Under the pieces are notes generated by a model that saw only the letters and a list, made by a program, of their open reading frames with translations, ran no database searches and was not told the origin of the DNA. 64,000 bases of DNA from the NCBI RefSeq assembly GCF_013912005.1, contig NZ_JACESB010000013.1, positions 1-64,000 on the forward strand, in the 5' to 3' direction. Both the position numbers and the translations under genes were made by a program. The DNA comes from Brevundimonas sp. Lineage in GTDB: Bacteria; Pseudomonadota; Alphaproteobacteria; Caulobacterales; Caulobacteraceae. Positions within the stretch are counted from its first letter, which is position 1. Each line of letters opens with the position of its first letter. This document shows positions 24,530-34,305 of the stretch, one piece after another.

Positions 24530-25162
24530 ATGCGCACCGTCTTGTCCGCGTTTCTGCTCGCCGGGGCCGCCGTCTGGCTCGGCAGCTGCGCCACCATGAG
24601 CGAGGAGCAGTGCCTGGCCGGCGACTGGACGGGTCAGGGCTTCAACGACGGCGCCGCCGGCTTCGCCATGAGCCGGCTGGGCGAGCACGCCCAGGCCTGC
24701 GCGAAGCACGGAGTGGTTCCGGACGACGCGGCCTATCGCGCCGGCTGGAGCGAGGGCGTGCTGCGCTACTGCACCGTCGCCAACGGCTTCCGGGTCGGCG
24801 CCGAGGGCGGCGCCTACGCCGGGGTGTGCCCGTCGGGCGTCGAGCGCGACTTCCTGATCGCCTACGAGGACGGTCGGGCCATCCATCTGGCCGAGCAGGC
24901 TGTCGACGAGGCCCGCAGCCGGATCGACAGCAACGCCGCGCGGCTGGAGGAGCTGGACGACAAGCTCGACGCCAAGCAGCGCGAGCTGCGCGCCGAGGGG
25001 CTGACCGAGGAGGAGCGGGAAACCATCCGCAACCGCATTCGCGAGATCCGCCGCGAGCGCGAGGACACCGAGCGCGAATGGCGGCGGGCCCAGCGCGAGC
25101 TCGACGACGCCGAGGACCGGGCCCGGGACGTGCGCTGGCGGATGGAGTCGCGCTACCGCTGA
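24530..25162 (+). CDS. DUF2799 lipoprotein with coiled-coil tail
   Basis: 210 residues. Lipoprotein signal with lipobox LGSC (Cys20). The DUF2799 part follows: CLAGDWTGQGFNDGAAG, LGEHAQACAKHGVVPDDAAYRAGWSEGVLRYC, and GFRVGAEGGAYAGVCP, with paired Cys residues. From about residue 120 the protein is a long charged coiled coil (RLEELDDKLDAKQRELRAEGL...). Such proteins are outer- or inner-membrane anchored; function unknown. The ATG is preceded by GGGGGAGGGG. It diverges from the pseudouridine synthase and converges with fba. Confidence 0.85.
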   Translation: MRTVLSAFLLAGAAVWLGSCATMSEEQCLAGDWTGQGFNDGAAGFAMSRLGEHAQACAKHGVVPDDAAYRAGWSEGVLRYCTVANGFRVGAEGGAYAGVCPSGVERDFLIAYEDGRAIHLAEQAVDEARSRIDSNAARLEELDDKLDAKQRELRAEGLTEEERETIRNRIREIRREREDTEREWRRAQRELDDAEDRARDVRWRMESRYR

Positions 25163-25173
25163 CGGCGGACGGT

Positions 25174-25197
25174 CGGGGCGGCCGGACGACCGCCCCG
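25174..25197. terminator. Hairpin between convergent genes (DUF2799 lipoprotein and fba)
   Basis: CGGGGCGG (25174-25181) with its complement (25190-25197) forms a perfect 8-bp GC stem with an eight-base loop, placed in the 46-bp gap between two convergent stops. It lacks a T-tract on either side, so it may act as a bidirectional barrier or need Rho. Confidence 0.45.
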
Positions 25198-25208
25198 GGG
25201 TCGGCGGA

Positions 25209-26234
25209 TCAGGCCGCCTTCTTCTCCAGCCCCTGCTCCCACTGGCCCAGCGAGGCGAGGCCGTTCATGCGGGCGCGGTGGTGGAAGGCCTCCTGGCAGG
25301 CCACGGCGTTCTCCGCCTTGCCCGACCAGGCCCGCTGCGGCGCGGCCTGCAGGGCGCGGCCGTAGGAGAAGGTCATCTTCCACGGGAAGCCGCCGATGCG
25401 GTTCATGGCGTCGAGGTGGGCGGTGGCCTGCTCGTCGGTCTGGCCGCCCGACAGATAGGCGATGCCCGGCACCGCCGACGGCACGGTCGCCTTCAGCGCC
25501 GCGATGGTCCGCTCGGCCACTTCCTGCACCGAGGCCTGGCGCCGGGCGCCCTTGCCCGAGATCACCATGTTGGGCTTGAGCACGATGCCTTCCAGCGCCA
25601 CGCGCTGCTCGTAGAGCTCCTGGAACACCGTCTGCAGGGTCCAGCGGGTGACCTCGTCGCAGCGGTCGATGTCGTGGGCGCCGTCCATCAGCACCTCCGG
25701 CTCGACGATCGGCACCACCTGCTCCTGCTGGCAGATGCGGGCGTAGCGGGCGAGGGCGTGGGCGTTGGCCTTGACGCAGCCCCAGGTGGGGATGCCGTCG
25801 GCGATGTCGATCACCGCCCGCCACTTGGCGAAGCGGGCGCCGCGCTCGTAGTGGGCGCGGACGCGCTTGGACAGGCCGTCGAGGCCCTTGGTCACGGTCT
25901 CGCCCGGGAAGCCGGCCATCTTGGTCGCGCCCTTGTCGACCTTGATGCCCGGGATCGAGCCGGCGGCGGTGATCAGGTCGACCAGCGGCGTGCCGTCCTT
26001 CGCATCCTGGTACAGGGTCTCCTCGAACAGGATCACGCCCGAGATGTGCTCGCGCATGGTCTGCTCGGCCCGGAACAGGCACTCGCGGTAGTCGCGACGG
26101 TTCTCCTCGGTGTTCTCGACCCCGATCGCGTCGAAGCGCTTCTTGATCGTGCCGGTGGATTCGTCGGCCGCCAGAATGCCCTTGCCGGGCGTGACCATCG
26201 CCTCGGCCACCGCGTTGAGCGCCGCCAGATCCAT
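25209..26234 (-). CDS. fba: Fructose-bisphosphate aldolase, class I
   Basis: Schiff-base aldolase cleaving fructose 1,6-bisphosphate to DHAP and glyceraldehyde 3-phosphate. 341 residues from ATG 26234, which follows an excellent AGGAGG. Active-site landmarks are GILAADESTGTIKKRF (17-34), the second lysine in FAKWRAV (about 137), and the Schiff-base Lys220 in GIVLKPNMV. The C-terminal FSYGRALQ block is conserved. It is a class I, metal-independent enzyme, related to the eukaryotic type. The last gene of the gap-pgk-fba run. A GTTACAG-type element lies about 70 bp upstream and is shared with gap. Confidence 0.95.
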   Translation of the reverse strand: MDLAALNAVAEAMVTPGKGILAADESTGTIKKRFDAIGVENTEENRRDYRECLFRAEQTMREHISGVILFEETLYQDAKDGTPLVDLITAAGSIPGIKVDKGATKMAGFPGETVTKGLDGLSKRVRAHYERGARFAKWRAVIDIADGIPTWGCVKANAHALARYARICQQEQVVPIVEPEVLMDGAHDIDRCDEVTRWTLQTVFQELYEQRVALEGIVLKPNMVISGKGARRQASVQEVAERTIAALKATVPSAVPGIAYLSGGQTDEQATAHLDAMNRIGGFPWKMTFSYGRALQAAPQRAWSGKAENAVACQEAFHHRARMNGLASLGQWEQGLEKKAA

Positions 26235-26289
26235 GAGTGCCTCCTGAGCCCTTGTTGTTTGGGGGTCATCTAGCCCCCTCAACGCCCAA

Positions 26290-26307
26290 AGTCACGCATT
26301 GTTACAG
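26290..26307 (-). promoter_or_regulatory. Motif shared with the gap upstream region (fba copy)
   Basis: Read on the minus strand, the sequence begins CTGTAACAA, two bases, CGTGA, then CT. It agrees at 15 of 18 positions with a copy upstream of gap (28787-28804, plus strand). It lies about 56-73 bases ahead of the fba ATG and 28 bases beyond the pgk stop. A binding site for a glycolysis regulator is the simplest reading; the regulator is not known to me. Confidence 0.4.
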
Positions 26308-26334
26308 CGGCTTCGCCGCCGCCCGGCGCAAGCC

Positions 26335-27531
26335 TCAGGCGCGCAGCGCCTCGACGCCCGGCAGGGGCTTGCCCTCCATCCATTCCAGGAAGGCGCCGCC
26401 GGCGGTGGAGACGAAGGTCATGTCCTCGGCCACCCCGGCGTGGTGCAGGGCCGCCACCGTGTCGCCGCCGCCGGCCACGGCGGTGATCGCCCCGGTCTTG
26501 GCCAGCTGGGCCGCCGCCTGCGCCGCCTTGACGGTGGCCGCGTCGAACGGCGGGACCTCGAACACGCCCAGCGGCCCGTTCCAGATCAGCGTCCGCGACA
26601 GGGCCATGGCCTTGACCAGCGCCTCGACCGTCAGCGGACCGGCGTCGAGGATCTTCTCGTCCTCGGCGATCGCCTCGCGGGCCAGGACGGTGCGGGTCTC
26701 GACGCCGGGCTTGAGGTCGGTCGCCACCACCACGTCGCGCGGCAGCAGGATCTCGCAACCCTTCGCTTCGGCCTCGGCGAGGATCTCGCGCGCCGTGTCG
26801 GCCATGTCGCGCTCGGCCAGCGAGCCGCCGATGTCGATCCCTTGGGCGAACAGGAAGGTGTTGGCCATGCCGCCGCCGATGGCCAGCCGGTCCAGCTTGC
26901 CGACGAGGTTCTTCAGCAGGTCCAGCTTGGTCGAGACCTTGGCCCCGCCGACGATGCCCAGCACCGGCTTGACCGGCGTCCCCAGCGCCTTGTCCAGCGC
27001 CTCCAGCTCGCGCCGCATCGACTCCCCGGCGTAGGCCGGCAGCAGGCGGGCCAGCCCCTCGGTCGAGGCGTGGGCGCGGTGCGCCGCCGAGAAGGCGTCG
27101 TTGACGTAGACGTCGCCCAGCTCCGCCAGCTGCGCCGCGAAGGCCGGATCGTTCTTCTCCTCGCCGGCGTGGAAGCGGACGTTCTCCAGCAGGATCACCC
27201 CGCCGACGTCGAGATCCGCCAGCGCCGCCTTCGCCTCGGGCCCCACGCAGTCGGGGGCGAAGCGCACCGGCGCGCCCAGCAGGTTCTCCAGCTCGTCGAC
27301 CACCGGCTCCAGGCTCATCGACGGCGCCCGCTGGCCCTTGGGCCGGTCGAAGTGGGCCAGCAGGGCGACCTTCGCCCCCGCGTCGCGCAGCCGCTGGATG
27401 GTGGGGACCGCCGCCCGCAGCCGGGTGTCGTCGGTCACCCGCCCGTCCTCCATCGGCACGTTGAAGTCCACGCGCACCAGGGCGGTCTTGCCGCCGAGGT
27501 CACGGGCGTCGTCGAGGGTGCGGAAGGTCAT
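26335..27531 (-). CDS. pgk: Phosphoglycerate kinase
   Basis: Transfers phosphate between 1,3-bisphosphoglycerate and ADP. 398 residues from ATG 27531, normal length. Signature [24 protein letters not shown] is at the N-terminus, with substrate residues in [48 protein letters not shown], and nucleotide-binding [13 protein letters not shown] near the end. The first hinge motif reads HFDRPKG where most enzymes have HLGRPKG, a modest variation. It is followed by fba and preceded by gap. The 170-bp gap-pgk spacer carries a multi-hairpin repeat. Confidence 0.96.
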   Translation of the reverse strand: MTFRTLDDARDLGGKTALVRVDFNVPMEDGRVTDDTRLRAAVPTIQRLRDAGAKVALLAHFDRPKGQRAPSMSLEPVVDELENLLGAPVRFAPDCVGPEAKAALADLDVGGVILLENVRFHAGEEKNDPAFAAQLAELGDVYVNDAFSAAHRAHASTEGLARLLPAYAGESMRRELEALDKALGTPVKPVLGIVGGAKVSTKLDLLKNLVGKLDRLAIGGGMANTFLFAQGIDIGGSLAERDMADTAREILAEAEAKGCEILLPRDVVVATDLKPGVETRTVLAREAIAEDEKILDAGPLTVEALVKAMALSRTLIWNGPLGVFEVPPFDAATVKAAQAAAQLAKTGAITAVAGGGDTVAALHHAGVAEDMTFVSTAGGAFLEWMEGKPLPGVEALRA

Positions 27532-27541
27532 GAGCGTCTCC

Positions 27542-27700
27542 TGTCTCCTCCCCGTCCGCGCAGCGGATGGGGAGCTGGCGCGACGCGCCTGCGCGTCGTT
27601 CCGGAGGGGCGGTCGGCCCCGGGTTCGGTGCGGCGGCGGGAGCCCCTCCACCGCTGCGCGGCCTCCCTCCCCATCGCCGCGCGAAGGGGAGGTGGGCGCC
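27542..27700. repeat. Multi-hairpin intergenic repeat between gap and pgk
   Basis: The spacer contains several nested inverted repeats. Around 27549-27574, CCCC and TCCGC arms pair with GCGGA and GGGG. CGACGCG pairs with CGCGTCG around a four-base loop (about 27581-27598), GGAGGGGC (27603-27610) with GCCCCTCC (27642-27649), and a further CTCCCC/GGGGAG stem lies near 27668-27690. The CTCCCC...GGGGAGGTGG part resembles elements near 38.05 kb and 62.6 kb. It is likely a REP-like palindrome family inserted in spacers, and here it may also separate gap from pgk message. Confidence 0.5.
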
Positions 27701-27703
27701 CCA

Positions 27704-28711
<1,008 letters not shown>

Positions 28712-28786
28712 GGGGCGGGCTCCTGGAAGCGGGGGTTCTGGTTGGCGCTTCAATGGAACCGGCGGCGCAGGGTTTCAACCCCGCAC

Positions 28787-28813
28787 CTGTAACAAGCCGT
28801 GATTGACTGTAAC
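28787..28813. promoter_or_regulatory. Direct repeat of CTGTAAC upstream of gap
   Basis: CTGTAAC at 28787-28793 and again at 28807-28813, centre-to-centre 20 bp, i.e. two helical turns on one face of the DNA. The first copy continues as CTGTAACAAnnCGTGAnT, the motif found upstream of fba. It lies 76-102 bases from the gap start and 18 bases from the end of the histidine-kinase gene. It looks like a two-site operator. Confidence 0.45.
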
Positions 28814-28830
28814 GCTTCGGCTTCGACCGT

Positions 28831-30360
28831 TCAGGGCGCCAGCGGCAGGACCAGGCGCGCTCGCAACCCTCCCTCCGTCCGGTTCTGCAGCGTGACGTCG
28901 CCGCCCGCGGCGCGCGCCGCCTGCCGCGCGATGGTCAGGCCGAGGCCGGCGCCGCCGGTCTCGCGGCTGCGCGAGCGCTCGGCGCGGTGGAAGGGCTCGA
29001 ACACCGCCTCCAGCTCCGCCTCCGGCAGACCCGGGCCGTCGTCCTCGACCTCCACCACCGCGCCGTCGTCGGCGGCGAAGGCGCGCACCCGGGCGCCCCC
29101 GCCGTACTTCAGCGCATTGTCGATCAGATTGGCCAGCGCGCGCCTGAGCGCCGCCGGATCGCCGGCTGTCGGCAGGGCGTCGGCCCCATCGAAAGCGACC
29201 GTGGCGCCGGTCTCCGCAAAGCCGGCGGCGCAGTCGGCCGCCAGCGCGGCGAGGTCCAGCGGCTCCAGCCTTTCGGGCGTGGTCTCGCCGCGCACGAAGG
29301 CCATGGCCTGGCCGATCAGGGCGTCCATCTCCTCGATGTCGGCGGCCATGCGTTCGCGCACCTCCGGCGGCGCCTGCTCGGCGCGGAAGCGCAGCCGCGT
29401 CAGCGGCGTGCGCAGGTCGTGGGCGATCGCCGCCACCGTCTGGGTCCGCTGCCGGATGTGGTCGCGCAGCGAGGCCTGCATGTCGTTGAAGGCGTCGATG
29501 GCGGTGCGCACCTCGCTGGGCCCGGACGGGCGAAGCGGCGGCGCCTCCGGGTCGGCCCCCAGCCGTTCGGCCGCCTCGGCGAAGGCGCGGATCGGGCGGG
29601 TCAGCCGCCGCGCCATCCACCACACCAGCGGCGCCAGCAGCAGCATCGAGATGGCCAGCGCCAGCAGCACCCGCGCCTGCCAGGGCGACAGCAGCCCGCG
29701 CGGCGGCTCGACCGTCGCCCAGCGGCCGTCGTCCAGCTTCAGCGAGGCCGAGAAGGGGGCGAAGGTCAGCCGGTCGGCCACCAGGGTGAAATGCCGCGTC
29801 GTCTCGTTGATCACGATCGGCGACGGTCCGGCCAGATGCCCGTGGGACGGCAGCGGCAACCGGATCTCCTCCGAGACGCGGCCTCCCGGCGTCGGCGGCG
29901 CCGGCGGCTTGGGCGGCCGCGGAACGACGGGGTTCTCGCTCCGGCTGACGAAGATGAAGTCGCGGGCCGCGACGTCCCCGGCGTCGCGTCGCCGCGGGAG
30001 GCCGGGCGGCGCCAGGCGCACTCCCGCGGGCGCCTTGATCGTCACCGCGACGCGATCGGGGGACACGTCGAGGCTGTTGGCGAGGCCGGCGCGGATCGCC
30101 AGGGCCAGCGGGTCGCGCGCGTCGGCGGCGCTGCGCTCGACCGGGCGATCGGTGAGCCGCCGCCGCAGGGCGCGGCCGTCCGCCGTCTCGGCCGGTTCGC
30201 CGCGCAGGGCCCGCGCCGCCGTCGAGATGCTGAAGCCCGACGGCCGCGGCTCCGGGGCCAGCACCACCACCGCAAAGGCGATGGCCTGCGACATGATCAC
30301 GGCGAGGGCGGCCAGCGCCCCCACCTGCACCACGACCGGCAGCGAGGAGGCGCGTCTCAT
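28831..30360 (-). CDS. Sensor histidine kinase (EnvZ/OmpR-type system)
   Basis: 509 residues with two membrane segments (about 14-36 and 229-250). They enclose a periplasmic sensor of about 190 residues with a Pro-rich stretch (VVPRPPKPPAPPTPGG). A HAMP linker follows (RRLTRPIRAFAEAAERLG), then the H-box AIAHDLRTPLTRLRF with His314, the N-box LANLIDNALKYG (about 405), and G-boxes DDGPGLPE and GGAGLGLTIA. It phosphorylates the response regulator encoded just upstream; the genes overlap by four bases. The ligand is unknown. An EF-hand protein encoded divergently suggests a link to calcium or divalent ions, by neighbourhood only. Confidence 0.92.
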   Translation of the reverse strand: MRRASSLPVVVQVGALAALAVIMSQAIAFAVVVLAPEPRPSGFSISTAARALRGEPAETADGRALRRRLTDRPVERSAADARDPLALAIRAGLANSLDVSPDRVAVTIKAPAGVRLAPPGLPRRRDAGDVAARDFIFVSRSENPVVPRPPKPPAPPTPGGRVSEEIRLPLPSHGHLAGPSPIVINETTRHFTLVADRLTFAPFSASLKLDDGRWATVEPPRGLLSPWQARVLLALAISMLLLAPLVWWMARRLTRPIRAFAEAAERLGADPEAPPLRPSGPSEVRTAIDAFNDMQASLRDHIRQRTQTVAAIAHDLRTPLTRLRFRAEQAPPEVRERMAADIEEMDALIGQAMAFVRGETTPERLEPLDLAALAADCAAGFAETGATVAFDGADALPTAGDPAALRRALANLIDNALKYGGGARVRAFAADDGAVVEVEDDGPGLPEAELEAVFEPFHRAERSRSRETGGAGLGLTIARQAARAAGGDVTLQNRTEGGLRARLVLPLAP

Positions 30361-31073
30361 GCGGCGCCCCGGCGGCGCTCGACCTTGACGTCGAACATAT
30401 AGCCCTCGCCGCGCAGGGTCTGGATCATCTCCAGTCCCGAGCCGTCGTCCAGCTTCTTGCGCAGCCGGCTGATCTGCACGTCCATCGCCCGGTCGAACAC
30501 GTCAGCGTCGGCGCCGCGCGCCCGCTCCAGCAGCTGCTCCCGCGTCAGCACCCGGCCGGGCCGCTCCGCGAAGGCGCGCAACAGGGCGAACTCCCCGGCG
30601 GAGAGCGGGACCAGCCGCCCGTCCGGGCGGGTCAGCTCCCGCCGCAGCAGGTCGAGGCGCCAACCGGCGAAGGCCAGCGCCGGACCTTCCTCCGCCGCCG
30701 CGTCGCGCGGCCGCCGCAGCACGGCCCGCACCCGGGCGAGCAACTCGCGGGGATTGCAGGGCTTGGCCAGATAGTCGTCGGCGCCGAGCTCCAGGCCGAT
30801 GATGCGGTCGGTGTCCTCGCCCATGGCGCTGAGCATGACCAGCGGCGGCCCCTTGCCGGCCAGCCTCCGGCAGACCGACAGGCCGTCCTCCCCGGGCATC
30901 ATCAGGTCCAGCACGATCAGGTCGGCGGCGCGCGCCGCCAGGGCGCGGTCCATCTCCGCCGCCGAGCCGGCCCCCTCCGCCTCGTAGCCATGCTGGGACA
31001 GGTATTCGCACAGCACCTCGCGGATGCCGGGATCGTCGTCGACGACGAGAATGCGCTGCGTCTCGTTCTGCAT
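30357..31073 (-). CDS. OmpR-family response regulator
   Basis: 238 residues. Receiver: ILVVDDDPG with Asp12/13, phospho-acceptor Asp56 in DLIVLDLMMPGEDG, Thr/Ser switch in VMLSAMG, and Lys about 106 in YLAKPC. The C-terminal winged helix (from about 140) shows RRELTRPDGRLVPLSAGEFALLRAFAERPGRVLTREQLLE and DVQISRLRKKL, an OmpR/PhoB type. It is the first gene of the two-gene operon. The divergent intergenic region holds CTGAAACAT repeats that are probably its own binding sites. Confidence 0.94.
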   Translation of the reverse strand: MQNETQRILVVDDDPGIREVLCEYLSQHGYEAEGAGSAAEMDRALAARAADLIVLDLMMPGEDGLSVCRRLAGKGPPLVMLSAMGEDTDRIIGLELGADDYLAKPCNPRELLARVRAVLRRPRDAAAEEGPALAFAGWRLDLLRRELTRPDGRLVPLSAGEFALLRAFAERPGRVLTREQLLERARGADADVFDRAMDVQISRLRKKLDDGSGLEMIQTLRGEGYMFDVKVERRRGAA

Positions 31074-31105
31074 TCCGCCATTCTGACCGAGGCGCCGCTC
31101 CGCGT

Positions 31106-31145
31106 CATTTCAGCTCTGAAACATTGGCCGGCGGCCCTGAAACAT
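31106..31145. promoter_or_regulatory. Probable response-regulator operator (CTGAAACAT repeats)
   Basis: CTGAAACAT occurs at 31116-31124 and 31137-31145 (21 bp apart), and an inverted half CATTTCAG lies at 31106-31113. They sit in the 125-bp divergent spacer between the response-regulator gene and the EF-hand gene. OmpR-type regulators bind direct repeats spaced by helical turns, so autoregulation plus control of the EF-hand gene is likely. Confidence 0.5.
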
Positions 31146-31198
31146 GGGCGCAAGCCGGGCGTGCTGATCTTCCGGCCTCCGCAACGGAACGGATCGCC

Positions 31199-31771
31199 AT
31201 GCTGACCCTGATCGCCCTCTCCGCCGCCCTGCTGCAGAATCCCCCCGCCCCGCCGCCGCCGCCCGCGCCGCCGGAGCCGCTCGTCCGCTTCATGCTGACG
31301 GGACCCGGCCACGGCGCCATCGACCGCGACCGCGACGGCGAGATCACCCGCGAGGAATTCACCGCGCCCATGGCCGACGCCTTCGACCGCATGGACGCCG
31401 ACGGCGACGGCCGCCTCTCCTCGCAGGAGATGGCCGAAGGCCACGGCGCCGCCGGCGATGTCATGATGCTGCGGGTCGGGGAGCCGGGCATGCGCCATTT
31501 CGAGATGCGCCTGCCGGGGCCGGGCGACCACCACGAGATCTTCATCCGCGGCCCGGGCGGGGAGGGCGGCCCCCACGTCTCCCACTTCGACGCCCCGCTC
31601 GACGCCGACGGCGACGGCAAGGTCAGCGAGGCGGAGTTCACCGCCCGCCCGCGCGAGGTCTTCGCCCGGCTGGACGCCGACCGCTCGGGCTACCTTGAGG
31701 AGGGCGAGCACCACGGCGACGGCGAGGTCCGCGTCTTCACCCGCCGGATCGAACGACGCGACGATGACTGA
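31199..31771 (+). CDS. Exported EF-hand protein
   Basis: 190 residues. The short hydrophobic N-terminus (LTLIALSAALL) suggests export or anchoring; a Pro-rich linker follows. Four EF-hand loops are visible: DRDRDGEITREE (42-53), DADGDGRLSSQE (66-77), DADGDGKVSEAE (135-146) and DADRSGYLEEGE (159-170). Each has the expected acidic ligands, and the middle two are canonical for calcium. A His/Met-rich region (about 82-130, e.g. MRHFEMRL, GDHHE) might bind transition metals. It is encoded divergently from the two-component system and probably belongs to its regulon. A longer frame upstream overlaps the operator and is unlikely. Confidence 0.85.
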   Translation: MLTLIALSAALLQNPPAPPPPPAPPEPLVRFMLTGPGHGAIDRDRDGEITREEFTAPMADAFDRMDADGDGRLSSQEMAEGHGAAGDVMMLRVGEPGMRHFEMRLPGPGDHHEIFIRGPGGEGGPHVSHFDAPLDADGDGKVSEAEFTARPREVFARLDADRSGYLEEGEHHGDGEVRVFTRRIERRDDD

Positions 31772-31827
31772 TCGTCCGGCGACTTCGTGATTTGGCGACC
31801 CGGGGATCGGCGTCCTAACGTCGATCC

Positions 31828-33093
31828 ATGAGCCTCCGCCGCCGTCTCGACCGTCTCGCCGTCGCCGTCGCCGCCGGGCTCGTGCTGCTCGCGCCGCCGG
31901 CGCAGGCGCGCGGCCCGGAGGGGACGGAGGCCGCCGCGTCCGCCCCGGCCGGCCCCGACCGCGCCCGCGAGCGGATCAACCGGCAGGTCTTCGACCGGGT
32001 CTGGAGCGAGGTGCGCAGCCAGTACTACGACCCGGACCTGCACGGGGTCGACTGGAACGCCGCGCGGCGCACCTTCCGCCCCCGCGCCGTGGCGGCCGCG
32101 GACGACCGGGCCCTCTACGCGGCGCTCAACGAGATGCTCGACCTGCTCGACGACGCCCACGCCGGGGCCGCGCCCCCGGCCGTCGCCCGGCGCCAGGACA
32201 GCCGCCGGGACCGGCGTCCGGCCATCGGCATCACCCTGCGGGCGGAAGACCCCGCCTCGGGCCGCTACCGCATCGAGCGGGTCCGTCCCGACTCCCCCGC
32301 CGCCCGCGCGGGAGTCGAAACCGGCTGGCGGCTCGACACCGACGTCCCCGGCGTCTGGAGCCCCGAACAGGACGTCGCCGCCGGCGAGGTCGTGCGCCTC
32401 GCCCTCGTCGACGCCGACGGCCGGCCTCGGCCGCTGGAGGTGGCGCCGGAGTATCTCGAGCCCGAGCCCGCCTTCGTCGCCGATCGCTCCCGTCCGGGGG
32501 TCGTCGTGCTGCGGGTCGAGGGCTTCGAGGCCGGCCTCGGCCGCTGGATGGGCGAGCAGCTGGCCCACACCCCGCCCGAGGCCGACGTGGTCCTCGATCT
32601 GCGCGGCAACCCCGGCGGCCGGCTGATGGAGGCGGACGCGGTGCTCAGCTGCTTCCTGCCGCGCGACCAGCCGTGGGCGACGCGCACGGGCCGTTCCGGC
32701 CGGCGCGTCGAGATGCGCACCGGCGGCGGCTGCGGCCCCCTCACCGAACCGGCCCCGCACGAGGTCGCCGTGCTGGTCGACGGCGACAGCCGCAGCGCGG
32801 CCGAGCTGACCCCGGCGGCCCTGCAGGAGGCCGGCCGGGCGGTGGTGATCGGCGAGCCCACCGCCGGCGCGGTGCTGATCTCCCAGGAGACGCGCCTGCC
32901 CGACGGCGGCCGCCTGACCCTCAGCCGGGCGGACTTCGTCACCGCCGGCGGGGTGCGGCTGGAGAAGCGCGGGGTGATCCCCGACGTGCGCACGCCGGCG
33001 CCGGCCCGCCCGGATGCGGCCCTGCTCGCCGCCATCGAGGCGCTGTCGCAGCCGGCCTTCGCCGCCGCGTCGCCGACCGCGCCGGCTTCCTAG
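31828..33093 (+). CDS. Secreted S41-family peptidase
   Basis: 421 residues with a signal peptide ending near QARG (residue 29). The N-terminal three-helix part ([30 protein letters not shown]) and [18 protein letters not shown] are typical of S41 (C-terminal processing peptidase/tricorn) proteins. A PDZ-like part follows ([18 protein letters not shown]). The catalytic region [14 protein letters not shown] and the serine in [14 protein letters not shown] (about 318-320) precede GEPTAGAVL. The Lys of the Ser-Lys dyad of tail-specific proteases is not obvious, so it may use the alternative tetrad. Its stop codon shares a CTAG with the convergent purT stop. Confidence 0.85.
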   Translation: MSLRRRLDRLAVAVAAGLVLLAPPAQARGPEGTEAAASAPAGPDRARERINRQVFDRVWSEVRSQYYDPDLHGVDWNAARRTFRPRAVAAADDRALYAALNEMLDLLDDAHAGAAPPAVARRQDSRRDRRPAIGITLRAEDPASGRYRIERVRPDSPAARAGVETGWRLDTDVPGVWSPEQDVAAGEVVRLALVDADGRPRPLEVAPEYLEPEPAFVADRSRPGVVVLRVEGFEAGLGRWMGEQLAHTPPEADVVLDLRGNPGGRLMEADAVLSCFLPRDQPWATRTGRSGRRVEMRTGGGCGPLTEPAPHEVAVLVDGDSRSAAELTPAALQEAGRAVVIGEPTAGAVLISQETRLPDGGRLTLSRADFVTAGGVRLEKRGVIPDVRTPAPARPDAALLAAIEALSQPAFAAASPTAPAS

Positions 33094-34289
33094 ACCCCGT
33101 CCGCGACCGGCCGGATCCGCCCCGCCGCCTCGCGCGCCCGCGCCCGCGCCTCGTCCGCATCCGCCCCGCGCGCCAGCGCCACGCCCATGCGCCGCCGCGC
33201 AAAGCTCTCCGGCTTGCCGAACAGCCGCAGGTCGGCGGTCGGGACCGACAGGGCCGCGGCCACGCCCTCGAAGGCGATCCCCGCCGCCTCGACGCCGCCG
33301 TAGATCACCGCGCTGGCCGCCACATCGCGCCGGCTCACGTCCACCGGCAGGCCGAGGATGGCGCGGGCGTGCAGGGCGAACTCGCTCATCGTCTGGCTGG
33401 CCAGGGTCACCAGTCCGGTGTCGTGCGGCCGCGGCGACACCTCGGAGAACCACACCTCGTCGCCGCGGACGAACAGCTCGACGCCGAACACGCCCAGCCC
33501 GCCCAGGGCCCCCGTCACCTTGGCCGCGATCTCCTGCGCCCCGGCCAGCGCCGCCGGGCTCATCGCCTGCGGCTGCCAGCTCTCCACATAGTCGCCCTTC
33601 TCCTGGCGGTGCCCGACCGGGTCGCAGAAGTCGGTGACCACCTCGCCGTCGCGCAGCGAGCGCACGGTCAGCAGGGTGATCTCATAGTCGAACTCGATCC
33701 GCCCCTCGACGATCACCCGCGCCGTCTCCACCCGGCCGCCGGACTGGGCATAGGCCCAGGCGTTGGCCGCGTCCTCCAGCGCCTCGACCATCGACTGGCC
33801 CTTGCCCGAGGACGACATCACCGGCTTGACGAAGACGGGCAGGCCGATGCGCTGCGCCGCCTCCGCCAGCTCCGCCGCCGAGCCCGCGAAGGCGTAGGGG
33901 CTGGTCGGCAGCCCCAGCTCCTCGGCGGCCAGGCGGCGGATGCCCTCGCGGTTCATGGTCAGCTGCGTCGCCCGCGCCGTGGGGATCACCGTCGCCAGCC
34001 CGGCCGCCTCGATATGGGCCAGCACCTCGGTGGCGATGGCCTCGATCTCCGGCACGATGATGTGCGGCGCCTCGGCGAGGATGACGCCGTTCAGCACCTG
34101 GGGATCGGTCATCGGGATGACGTGGCTGCGGTGCGCCACCTGCATGGCCGGGGCGTTCGGATAGCGGTCGACGGCGATCACCTCGACCCCCAGCCGCTGC
34201 AGCTCGATGGCCACCTCCTTGCCCAGCTCCCCGGCCCCGAGGAGCATGACGCGGACGGCGGAGGGGGACAGCGGAGTGCCGAGCTTCAT
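33090..34289 (-). CDS. purT: Formate-dependent phosphoribosylglycinamide formyltransferase
   Basis: ATP-grasp enzyme that formylates GAR with formate and ATP, the folate-independent alternative to PurN in purine synthesis. 399 residues. N-terminal [30 protein letters not shown], then [27 protein letters not shown], the glycine-rich ATP loop, and [14 protein letters not shown] in the ATP-grasp core. This is diagnostic for PurT rather than PurK. It is the last gene of the tkt-esterase-purT run (16 bp after the esterase). Confidence 0.95.
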   Translation of the reverse strand: MKLGTPLSPSAVRVMLLGAGELGKEVAIELQRLGVEVIAVDRYPNAPAMQVAHRSHVIPMTDPQVLNGVILAEAPHIIVPEIEAIATEVLAHIEAAGLATVIPTARATQLTMNREGIRRLAAEELGLPTSPYAFAGSAAELAEAAQRIGLPVFVKPVMSSSGKGQSMVEALEDAANAWAYAQSGGRVETARVIVEGRIEFDYEITLLTVRSLRDGEVVTDFCDPVGHRQEKGDYVESWQPQAMSPAALAGAQEIAAKVTGALGGLGVFGVELFVRGDEVWFSEVSPRPHDTGLVTLASQTMSEFALHARAILGLPVDVSRRDVAASAVIYGGVEAAGIAFEGVAAALSVPTADLRLFGKPESFARRRMGVALARGADADEARARAREAAGRIRPVADGV

Positions 34290-34305
34290 CGGGGCGTCCT
34301 CGGGA

